Assembly (NCBI RefSeq): GCF_021018895.1
Contig: NC_079375.1
Location: 1,908,060 to 1,972,059 of the forward strand
Length of the DNA: 64,000 nucleotides
Direction: 5' to 3'
From: Seriola aureovittata
Taxonomy: Eukaryota; Chordata; Actinopteri; Carangiformes; Carangidae
Shown here: positions 36,701 through 46,565 of the stretch, piece after piece
How positions within the stretch are numbered: position 1 is the first letter of the stretch
Layout: every line of letters starts with the position of its first letter
Made by a program: the position numbers and the translations under genes
Notes under the pieces: model-generated
What the model was told of the DNA's origin: nothing
Database searches by the model: none
Seen by the model: the letters and a program-made list of their open reading frames with translations, nothing else

Positions 36701-39700
36701 AGATGAATTCAGTCTGAGGTTGTGGTGAGAAATCCCATTTTCGTTATAAGTCGTTATAAAACCAATTTGTGGAAGTGTGATGGCTCCTGTCCTTCTTTTC
36801 TTGCAGACATGCAACATGCTGTGAGATTTCGTGTCATCATCAATCATGACATCAAGAAGATAACTTTCCAAAACGGCCTCCCCTCGTCCGTGGAGGACAT
36901 GATGGAAGTGTTGAAACAAGCTTTCTCCATCACCACAGACATCGGCCTTCAGTACAAAGACACCGACTTTGATGACTTCTTCACTCTGACCTCCACAGCT
37001 GACCTCAAGGACAAAGACACTCTCAAAGTCGTGCATGTGCCACCAGGAATAATCATGACCACAGTCCCTCAGGAGTGTAAACCCGACACCTCTGACATGT
37101 CTTCAGTAGATGAGCTGCTCTCTTTGGACTCCCAGGACAGTCTGATCCCCAGTCCACCCCCCACTGAGAGGCAGAACCTGTGGCCTGCCATCTTTCCCAT
37201 CCCCAGCTTCTCCTACAACACAGAGATGGCTTTGAGGCAGGGCAATGAGAAGTTCCTAAAAGACGGGACGCCTCTAACATCACCCAGCGTCAAATCAGAC
37301 ATTCTGGAGCGGCTGGCAGAGGCCATGTTCTCCTACACTGCTTATCCCAACGATCCGCAGAGGGCCGCAGTAGCACAGGCACTGATAGAGAAGCACCCCT
37401 GCCTGAGGGAGCCCGGCTCTTTTAACGGATGTTATGGGTGGCAGCAAAGCCTGAAGTACAAATGTGCAAACTACCGGAGCAAGCTAAAGGCACACGGAAA
37501 CCCTGAACTGCTGATAAACACAATGAAACACAAGCAGGAGGGTGACAGGAAACCTGCCAAAAACATCAAGAAACCCAGGAAATCAGAGGTGAACTACCTC
37601 CCCCCACACCCAGCCGGGGAGACGGACGACAGCCTGGAGACTGTGAGACTCGAGCTGGTTGCAGTGAGCAGGACGAAGGACAACGCGTTCATGATCAATG
37701 ACATGATGTCCAGGACGTACAGCTGCAGACGCAGAGAGGTGGTCGGCCAGTCCATGCAGGTGGCAGAATTCAAGGAGAGGTGGCCCGCCCTCTTTGACCC
37801 GCTACAGGTAAATAAACTGGCTCAGTGATCCTCCTGTCACACCAGGAAATACCTGTGTACAAATGTAATTTATAATGTTATAGACTAATTGTTATTTGCA
37901 CAGTTGAATAAGGTGACTGACGAAGCAAACGCGCTGCAACGGCCCAAAACATTTGCATTAGGAGAAATGAGCTGCAGATTCAGAAATGATGCAGCAACAA
38001 AAACACATGAACCTCCGAAACAAATGCAACAGAGAGCTCCAGGCCTCTGGGGGAGCCCTAAGTGGAAGACCCTATAGACTGTATATAAGCTAACGCTAAC
38101 ACTTGCTACGTTTTCTGTTGCTCTGTCATAATATTGTAAAAACTACGGCCAAATGTAAAATAAAAGACAAACCTTTCTTTGGCCTTTTATCACCTTTGTA
38201 TGTCGCCTCTTCTCTCTGTCTGCATACTCTCTTGTTTGGTCCAAGGTCAAAGGTCAAAGGTCCGGTCGAATCTCAAGCTTATGCTCAAGGTGTTCCATTT
38301 ATTTTTGTGTTTGCATCTTGTATTTGAAGCGCATTTGCTGTCCATGTTTTTGATTTGGCTTCCTGCAGTACATTTTTTCATTTGCAGATTGTTTCTTGTA
38401 TTTTTTTGTTTGTGTTTCGTACATGTTTTGGAATCTGCATCGGTTCTGAACTTGCAGCTCATTTCTCCTAATGTAAGTGTTTTGGACCGTTGCAGCGCAT
38501 TTGCTCTCGTCGGCCGCCGATAGTCTATGATGATTTTATTGTTGTAGTTCACGAAGAAAGACTGTATGAGAAACACCTAATCGTGCTACAGTCCACAGCT
38601 GCAACAACAGTCTGAACAATGACCATACAACTGTGTAACTAGTAGAGATGTCCTGAAGTTATTTTTGCTGCCGAAACAGATACCGATCATCTGTGAGTGA
38701 GATACCAATCATTTTTTGTGTTTTGTTATAGCAGCTGGTTTAATGGTTGGTCGGTCTGTTTAGCTTTGTAGTGAACTGGTACCTCCAACAGGAGGCAGCG
38801 TAACCTGATAGAAGGACAACAACGAATAGACAACATGCACTACAAGAAACTCCCAAGGAGCCTTGCAAGAAGTATCCTAGAGTAACAACAACTGAATAAC
38901 AATAACAGTAATAAATCATTAATTACACGTTGATTTATGTGAATTAACATGATTATTATTAACAGACTGAAAAAAATGAAGCCTATTCAATAGGGTAAAC
39001 AATGCAAATAGTCTAATAAATAGAAGTCACTATATGTCAGAACATGAACTCAGTTTCATTAAGCAAACTAAAGAATAATAGGATTTACAGTCAGATACAG
39101 GCTGCATTCAAACTGACAGGTATTTTATGGTGACATGCATTTCAGACGGCGTATGTTATATCTGTCTCACACACTTTGTAAAAGTTGCACACGGCCGGCG
39201 CAGTGAGCGAGGTGGGAGGCGGGACTACGAGAGTGTTAACCACAGGTATTTTTAATGAAAATTGGCCGATCAATGAGGGCATCCCTAGTAACTACAGGTT
39301 AGTACAGAGAGAGATCATCAGTCTGGGCAGTACAGCAGTAAATACAGCAGCAGACATATTTGAATTCTAGTTTTTCTTCTAGATTATGATACAGATCTGC
39401 CTCTAACTGTACAAACTAATAGATCCTAACACCATAGAATTTTACATCTAGATGAAAATATTACTTCCTGAGAAACTGATGATTTTTACTTGTTTAATTC
39501 AAATAATTCAAATACCTTTATTGGCATGAAGTCTAGAAAAATGTCTTGGATCTGCACCAGAATGTAATGGGTTCTTCCCTGGACCATGACCCATTCCTCC
39601 TCCAGGTCCATCACCATAGTCCTGGACCAGGTCTTCAGAGTAGAGGAGTCCTTTTTATAGACATGTAGATTGAGGCTCAGTGGTTTACTGTTGAGTAATA

Positions 39701-41903
39701 ATTCAGGATTGTTCCATGTGGGTCTCCAGCCTCAACCTCTCACCTCAGCGGTCCTCAGTGTTTTTAGAGCAGGAGTGTTTCTTTATTGAAGGGCTGATGA
39801 ATGAAGATCTGAAAGTGAAACATGTAACTTTAACAAATTCAAGAAATATGCAAAATCACTTCAATCACTTTTAGTACTAATGTGTAGTTTAGTTCATAAT
39901 CATATTCAGACTGTCTCCGAGTGTTGTCCTGAGCTGCACTGATGGCTGAGAGTGAAGTGGATGACCTGGATGACATCTTAACTGTTTCATCATCTGAGCT
40001 CAAGCAGACAAACCTGTGTTTCTGAAAGTTTACTTCCTCGTTCATTTCAAACATTTTCATAAACAATGTCCTCAGTGTACATTAAAATAGAAACATGGGA
40101 ATATCCTGGATAATGTAAAGATCCTGTCGGCTTCTGTCATAACCTCCAGTTTCACTTGTTCCAACTGTGTATCTGAGAGCTCATGTGTTGTCTGTCACTT
40201 CATCTTTATTTTAACACTACAATACCTGTGAACATCTGCTGCTGTTGCTACAGAGGAGAAGCTCAAGGTGCAATTTCGAAACCCTTCATTGATAATGAAG
40301 TGCAAATCAAGACGTGCTGTCGCGCGACGGCAACGACAACCTGCTCGTTTGTGTCTCTGCAATCAAGAGCACACACAGTACAGCTCAGACTGCAGCCTCG
40401 AACCTCCGCACAGTCAGACCGGAGTCGCAGGAGTGTTGTTGTCACACACCGTCTGTATGTCTCAGTACCAGTGATGCTGTCTTACAGATAAACGAGGAGT
40501 TCCGCAGGTGTAACACCGTCCCCCTGGAGTCCACCTTCACCTCCCAGCTGGACAGGTACACGCCCAAGTTCCTGGAACTGTTCAGCTCCAAGGGAGGAGC
40601 TGTGGGACAGCGCATAAAGAGCGTGTTGACAGAACTGATAAAGGTGAGGATGGGTCCTGATTAGTTGTCTGACAAACAATAGAGGCGCATTCTGGGATGG
40701 CATTTATTCATGAGCCGCTGAATTAACCGTAGGACCCCCACGTCTCCGTGGTGAAGAAGAGGGACGTGACCCTGAGGTGCCTCATCGAGTACATGGGGGA
40801 GAGCGTGCAGGAGCTCATCTCGGACTACTACGTGAGTAACGTCCTCATCACTGGGTTTAAGTCTGGTTGGTGTCTGATTGTTGTTTGCATCAGGCTGTTG
40901 ACTGCGGTGACGCTGTACCTACATCCACCTGACAACATCTACACTGAAACACATACATTCAGTCAGCAGAAGGTCTTTCTTTAGAGGGTAGACGTCTTAG
41001 TGAGAGTTTGTCAGGGTTTCCATGTCCTCGAGAAAAAAAGTCAAGCCTTTTAAAGTTCTAGTCTGTAACTTTTCCACATTTAAAATGTCTAAAAACATCT
41101 AGACCATATGTTGTTCAGTTGTGTTCTTACTTTATCCCAGCTGTTTCCATCAATTCTCAAACCTGAGAAATCTGTGATTTTAATCATGGTAATGTTTTAT
41201 CATGACATCATATCCTCTATGATCATGTGTCAGTGTGACAGAAGCTCAACATTGACTATCTAGTTGTCTTCACCACCATTACTGTAAGCTCCTCCCAGTT
41301 TGGATTCCTTCAGTGTCAGTGGTTCAGGAAATCAAACAGACCTGGTGATTCTAACCATTAAAAACACTGAATGAAGCAGTTTGACATTTAAAGTCAGTGT
41401 TTGAGCGACACTGTACGGAGGAGAGAGACTCAGGGAAGAGTTGGAGCTGAGATTGATGCTAACGTTTGTTCTGATTGTTTCTCTGATAACTTATGAACCA
41501 GATGTTCAGCAGGTTTTTACCAGCAGCTGAATTATCCACAGAGGTTTCCTCCTCTCCATAACAAACACACCAGGGGATTAAAACCAGTAGAAACACTGAA
41601 TAAAGCAGTTTGACTTTAAGACTCAGAGATTCAGTGACACAGGACAGGACGTCTCCAGCAGCTGGGAGCTGAGCTGTCTAACATTTCCTCAGCTTGTTTC
41701 TCTGATAACTTCAGATCCAGACGTCCGACGACTAAAATCCTTCATCTGGTTCAAATATAGAGCTGAAAACCACCAAGGTGGAAAAAGTGCATGTGGCTTA
41801 AAACTAGATAAAAGTCAATGTTGAAATTCTGTCAGACAAACACACATATCATAGAAGATATGATATCATTGACAGATTGTGTGTGTGTGTGTGTGTGTGT
41901 GTG

Positions 41904-41942
<39 letters not shown>

Positions 41943-42260
41943 CGTGTGTGTTCGTTCCAGAGGACAGCAGAGGACAAAGTGCACAAGGATCTTAAATCTC
42001 AGAGTATGAGGATCTACGTGTGTCAGCAGCCTGATGCAGTGGGCATCATCATCGATGGGACCCCGGTGCTGACGGGTCTGGACAATGTGTCCAGAGCCTG
42101 CTGCCTCCTCCTGGGCCTCACCTACGCCCTCAATCTGGATTATCCTCCCAAACTCGCCAAGACCTTCGAGGTCTTTCAGAGACTGTTTGTAGGACTTGAC
42201 ACGCTGCAGCCGAAACCAACGTCCAAGTACATCAGCCTGAAAAACAAACTGCTGACCTGA
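33775..42260 (+). CDS. SAMD3-like protein with zinc-finger-type leader exon and PB1-like domain (574 aa)
   Basis: Five coding exons join in frame: 33775-33943, 36807-37807, 40488-40643, 40733-40831 and 41961-42260, all with GT/AG ends. Exon 1 (MSTLQTLKTFINQRLAVAVE...) is the same leader type as in the zinc-finger gene upstream. Exon 2 opens DMQHAVRFRVIINHDIKKI, and residues 60-135 look like a PB1/ubiquitin-fold domain. After a Ser/Pro linker comes a block with YPNDPQRAAVAQALIEKHPC and W..SLKYKCANYRSKLK, then FKERWPALFDPLQINEEFRR, FTSQLDRYTPKFLELF, VGIIIDGTPVLTGLDNVSRA and YALNLDYPPKLAKTFEVFQ. That order is typical of fish proteins annotated as SAM-domain-containing protein 3-like; no SAM domain itself is seen. 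The function is unknown. A start at Met 36809 without exon 1 is an alternative. Confidence 0.8.
33944..36806 (+). other. Intron 1 of the SAMD3-like gene
   Basis: Bounded by CAG|GTTCGA and TTTTCTTGCAG. It holds a fish repeat at 35590-35700 (GGGTTGGAGCCAATCCCAG ... CAGGTCGCTTGTCTATCAC) and MITE family 1 copy B. No zinc-finger exon lies in it, so the leader exon has no other partner here. Confidence 0.65.
35856..36364 (+). mobile_element. MITE family 1, full copy B (509 bp)
   Basis: The ends TTTAAAGCTCCATA and TATGGACCTTTAAA are inverted repeats with one change. The body matches copy A (10798-11317) in order and orientation. It lies in intron 1 of the SAMD3-like gene. Confidence 0.85.
37916..38515. 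mobile_element. MITE with about 75-bp inverted ends
   Basis: The left arm (GCGCTGCAACGGCCCAAAAC, GGAGAAATGAGCTGCAGATT) recurs reversed at the right end (AATCTGCATCGG..TTGCAGCTCATTTCTCC..GTTGCAGCGCATTTGC) with few changes. It is about 600 bp, non-coding, in intron 2 of the SAMD3-like gene. It carries the AGGTCA array at 38244-38263. Confidence 0.75.
38244..38263 (+). promoter_or_regulatory. Tandem AGGTCA half-sites (DR1)
   Basis: AGGTCA-A-AGGTCA-A-AGGTCC gives overlapping DR1 motifs, the spacing bound by RXR heterodimers and HNF4-type receptors. Sequence match only, inside a transposon. Confidence 0.5.
38643..39287. mobile_element. hAT-type MITE, copy 2 (645 bp)
   Basis: Runs from TAGAGATG to CATCCCTA with flanks GTAACTAG (38635-38642) and GTAACTAC (39288-39295), an 8-bp duplication with one change. 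It shares CAGATACCGATCATCTGTGA, GGTGGGAGGCGGGACTAC and a final ATGAAAATTGGCCGATC with the 336-bp copy at 2990-3325. It lies in intron 2 of the SAMD3-like gene and has no transposase frame. Confidence 0.88.
39296..40487 (+). other. Rest of intron 2 of the SAMD3-like gene
   Basis: Ends at the acceptor GCTGTCTTACAG. It contains no readable exon; the frames at 40180-40487 run into the real exon 3 but lack an upstream splice site that keeps frame with exon 2. Confidence 0.6.
41879..41950. repeat. (TG)n microsatellite at the last acceptor of the SAMD3-like gene
   Basis: About 33 TG units with small breaks (TTG, TTCG) end some 10-20 bases before the acceptor GTTCGTTCCAG at 41960. The last intron (40832-41960) otherwise holds no exon. 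Confidence 0.95.
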
Positions 42261-42751
42261 GCTGCTGCTGCAGGATCCAGGATCGGAGGAGGTCTCCGTT
42301 TATCTGATGATCTGGATTCTGCTGAGTCCTCTTGGTTTGATGAATAAGGGTTAAATCACTGAGCTGTGGTTCGGTTCAGGCGTGAGACTCGTCACCTCCG
42401 TGTCACATGATATGAGATAGTTCTGATAAAATACTGATCTCAGCACATGCAGCACTGAGGGTCTCAGATTCTGTGAAGGGGATTCTCGCTCAGTGTGTCT
42501 CTGAGGGTCTTCGAGCTCAGCTGTTCATGCAGAGAGTCATAAACTGGGAAGTAAATGTATTTTCTCACCTAATTAGTTTTGTATTGACCTGCAGCTGAAC
42601 TGAGAGGAAAAAACACTGAAACACATTTTAATGTTTTAAAAGAAAAAAACAGATTTGATAGATTTTGTAAACTGACGCTTCAGTTACAGGAGAGACTGGT
42701 TCACACGTGGTGCTGACATGTGGCGTTCACAATTGTACCTGAGTTGAAAAA

Positions 42752-42757
42752 AATAAA
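42752..42757 (+). terminator. Poly(A) signal AATAAA, candidate for the SAMD3-like gene
   Basis: AATAAA 490 bases after the stop codon, followed by a GT-rich stretch (GATTGGCCTGTGTTTGG). A second AATAAA is near 42891. Confidence 0.5.
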
Positions 42758-43439
42758 ATCAGATTTCCTCCTCTGAGTTGATTGGCCTGTGTTTGGATTG
42801 TAAATCTGATCTCACATCTCCAAATGAATATTCTTCTTCTCTGGGGTCACGGTGCAGCACTGACGTCAGATCAGTCTAAAGAAGATTATGAATAAAATCA
42901 CTTCAGGTTGTGAAGATGGAATATTGTCATTTTCATTGGAAACGAAAGCACTGACATGACTTGGATATGAAATTATTTGGCCAGATTTTATGTTAATACT
43001 TGAATACAGGCACTCATAGCAGCTGAATCTTCTTCATCAACAGTATCATTAGTATACTTAGTGCTGCTGTAGCACTCAGGGTCATGAAAGAACCTGTGAC
43101 CACCACAGCTTCCTCACTTTGCTCCTGGATGTGTCTGATTCAACATGGCACAGAGCTGAAGAAAAAGTTAGCAATACAATAACTGGTCCTGAGCAGGAAT
43201 ACCACTGATCTACTACAAACCTTTAACAAATGTACAACAAAAGAATAGAAAAGGAGTCCTGCACCTGCCTGTTACTAAGCACTGAGCTGTCAGTACAGGG
43301 GGAATCTACCTGTTAGCACAGTGAGGCCACACACAGGATCACAACACAAACACTTTATTCAACCAAAGTATTCAGGTAGAAGATGTAGGTATGTGTGTGT
43401 GAACAGAGTAGAAGCTGAGTGTAACATGGTGTGTTGCAG

Positions 43440-43625
43440 GGGTGGACAGTATGGTAGTTCATTTACTTCAGTACTGTACTGCAGTATATTTTTCCAGTAT
43501 CTGTACTTTACTTGTACCAGTATTTCTTTTTTGTAAACTTCTGACTTTTACTCCACTACACTTAAAGACAAGTATTGTACTTTTGACTCACGACATTTCT
43601 ATGGACCTCTTACTTTGAAGCAGAG
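43440..43625 (+). repeat. Common fish repeat (AGTACTTTTACT type)
   Basis: GGGGTGGACAGTATGG, CTGTACTTTACTTGTACCAG and CTTTTACTCCACTACAC; the same family is reversed at 26300-26430. Confidence 0.5.
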
Positions 43626-44027
43626 CTTTTAGTCAGTGAAATTTATTTTATTTTATTTTGAAAAATGTGACAGAGCATACACTGTGTTTATCACAGGAAA
43701 GAACCAATCACAGCAGAAGATTCTTCAGCAGAGACCATGCTCTGATCTGAGGTCTGTGTTTGAAGGTTTAGAAATAAAGATTCATTTAGTTTGAAATGTT
43801 AGCTGTGTTTACCACCAACACACTTCATCACCGACTAAAGAAATACATCAACAATAACTCCTTTTCTGATTCACTGTTTTATGTCCATGTCTACAGTGTT
43901 TTTATCCTACAGGTTCAACAGTCAGTCAGTCAGTCAGTAAATGTGGAACAATACAACAGTGTGTTGACATGAAAAATGTACTTTTGAATACTTCACTATT
44001 TTTCTAAAATCAAGTACTGCAGTTCCG

Positions 44028-44200
44028 CTGAAGGTTTTTCCTCCTCACTGTCGCCAAGTGCTGCTCTTTGTGGGAACTGTTGGGTTTCTCTCTATAACAC
44101 TGTAACTTCTTTACCGGTCTTACCTTGTGAAGAGCCTTGAGAAAAAAATGTTTGTCACACAAGGTCAACGCACTTGTGACCAGTGTAAAAAAAAAAAGAA
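44028..44200 (+). repeat. Common fish repeat 3' end
   Basis: GAAGGTTTTTCCTCCTCACTG, GTCGCCAAGTGCTGCTC, ACTGTTGGGTTTCTCT and AAGAGCCTTGAGAAAAAAATG keep the order of a widespread teleost element. A C-run is at 44346-44357. Confidence 0.5.
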
Positions 44201-44499
44201 ACCAGCAGAGATCACGCTTGTCTCTCAGAGGTGTCTCCCTGCCACAGTCAGATGACATCATCAGTATTTTAAAATGATTAGTTGGCCACTTCCAGACTCC
44301 CAACAGGCCGACGACATGAGGAGCCGTGATGCTGCTGTGACGGACCCCCCCCCCCCCTCGCTCCCCGGGTGAGCAGCTTTGACCATTGGTACAATCTGGA
44401 ATAAATGTAGATAACTGAGGTTCTACTTCCTGCCTCTTCACCGGGTCCATGTGTACAAGCTGATGTAGACCAATCAGTCAGCTGATGTTTCCAAGTTGT

Positions 44500-44509
44500 T
44501 TTATTTATT
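44500..44509 (-). terminator. Poly(A) signals of blvra (AATAAATAAA)
   Basis: On the minus strand two overlapping AATAAA signals lie about 370 bases after the blvra stop codon. The 3'UTR between contains a (GAT)n tract at 44576-44618. Confidence 0.6.
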
Positions 44510-44575
44510 CATTCATAATGTACAAACAAAGCTTATTGAAAAACAGACATTAAACATAAGGCTGTGTGTCTGATG

Positions 44576-44618
44576 GATGAGATGATGATTATGATGATGA
44601 TGAGGATGATGATGATGG
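44576..44618. repeat. (GAT)n simple repeat
   Basis: About 12 GAT/GAG units, inside the probable blvra 3'UTR. Confidence 0.85.
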
Positions 44619-44876
44619 GACAGGAAGTGAAGCTCACTCCTCTTTTTTCCAGAGGCTGGATCCAGTGGTCATGATGTTCTGCCTTCAGGCTCCGTGTCTA
44701 CACATCAGCTGTGGTCACATTGTTACTCAGGTACTTAGCTTTCAGACTGCGATAATCTAGAGCGATGAAGTCAGACGTTTTTAACAACTCACAATACAAA
44801 AGCTTAAGAGCGCGGCGATGAAAAATGTTTGAATAATATTAAGATTTATCATCATCCTAAAGTGGAGCGTCCCTGT

Positions 44877-46522
44877 TTAATTCTGGCACAGCTGCTGTAT
44901 CTTCCCTGCCAGGTCCAGGCAGTGCAGGATCCGGACTCTCTCCCTCTGCAGCTCCTCGGGTCCCACGCCGCCCGCCAGCTTGGCGGAGAACTGGATGAGG
45001 TCCTGCATGAAGAGGCCCACGGTGCCTCTGGGTGCGGGAGGGATCTGGGTCAGGGTGCAGGAGTCAAACTTGAAGTTAATGTTCTTGACCCTGGGAAGAC
45101 CCGGTCCCCGTTCCTCGATCCACGTCAGAGGCCTGGGAGGACACAGGTGAGATTGTGTGAGGTGGTTTTCTACAGCAGCGGCGTTTAAACATGATGCTGA
45201 TCCGCCTGTGACTAGAAAATGTGCAGGACGAGACCAGGTGAGAGGAGGTTCATATGACAAATACTGTGAGGCGATTCTAGAATGCAGATTGGGCCAAAAC
45301 AACTTGACATACGTGTTAAGACGTTAAATCTTAAGATGACAGAAAATACCATCTCAACACGTCTATTTTTAAAACGTCTTAAGACATTTAAATTCGGGTT
45401 CTACCACTTCATCAGTTTCTGAGGGGAAACCCTAGAGACCTTAATCATTTCAAGAGAAGAAACTATTTCCGATTCAACCTACCTACGAATTGAGGTTAGG
45501 AATATTGACATATATTATTAATAATAATATTGTTATATATATATATATATAATACTGGCATTATTAATATCTGCATTTTTACAGGCTACTACTTATTGAG
45601 AAAAATTTAGCTTCAATATCGTAATTGACGTATTCATTCATCAAGTGTTAAGATCCTTTCTGCTCAGTGGAGCCAGTGTGTGAATTAAGTTTTACATTGT
45701 GATTATAATTAAAACAAAGTCTAATTTTACATTTGTCCTTTCATGACTGAATGAGGACGTTTTTCCTGTTAAATTCCACATTTGTGTTTAGAAAGAAAAA
45801 GTGACTGGATGAAAAAACGTATGGTCTCCACGGGAATGAGAACCTGGAGAGGATGTAGAGACGGCGCAGGTGAGGGGGGCGGAGCTGGAGTGGAGCAGGG
45901 AAGCAGAGCGAGGAGCACACCTGAGCCGCTCGTATATACTTCATACAAACGGATACTTGAACTTAAACAGATTTCACTCAAACCCGCTCGAGTTCACTGC
46001 TCAAGTCTCAGTGATGGAGTCGGGAGTTCTAACTAACTCTTGAGCCCCTGGAGCCTGAGCTGTGACACGTCCGTTCATCCTCTCTCACCTGTTGTCAGAG
46101 GTGCGCAGCTCTGCGGTCATCTTGCTGTAGTTAGCAGAGCCGTCCTCCATGGTTGCTGCGGTTACTGACAGCTCACCGAACAGATCGACCAACCAGGTGA
46201 GGCGAGCGATGCCGCTGAATGCTGGGAAACCAAAGCCGGGCTTCAGAGTTCCACCTGTGCATGTCAGACCGGTGTTAATGTGACTGTACCTTAATACACC
46301 GCGGGACATGAGCCATCCTCTAACACTAAACACACTTTCAGTCCTAACTTTAAAGCTGAGATGTGTCAGGAGTCACGGTAACCATGGAGACACACACACA
46401 CATGTCTGTTACCTGTGAAATGGAGAGTGCCTTCCTCCAGGGTTTTTCCCTCCACCTCTCTCTTCAGCAGTTTGTAGTCCTCTGTCAGCAGCTCTATGTG
46501 TTCCACATGGAGAATCACCCCT

Positions 46523-46565
<43 letters not shown>

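Noticed and set aside
36686..37283. Minus-strand frames
   Set aside because: They are shadows of exon 2 of the SAMD3-like gene.
40183..40487. Extra coding exon before exon 3 of the SAMD3-like gene
   Set aside because: The frames overlap exon 3 but have no acceptor that keeps frame with exon 2; the 37807-40488 join is clean without it.
44829..45188. 119-codon plus-strand frame
   Set aside because: It is the antisense shadow of the last blvra exon.
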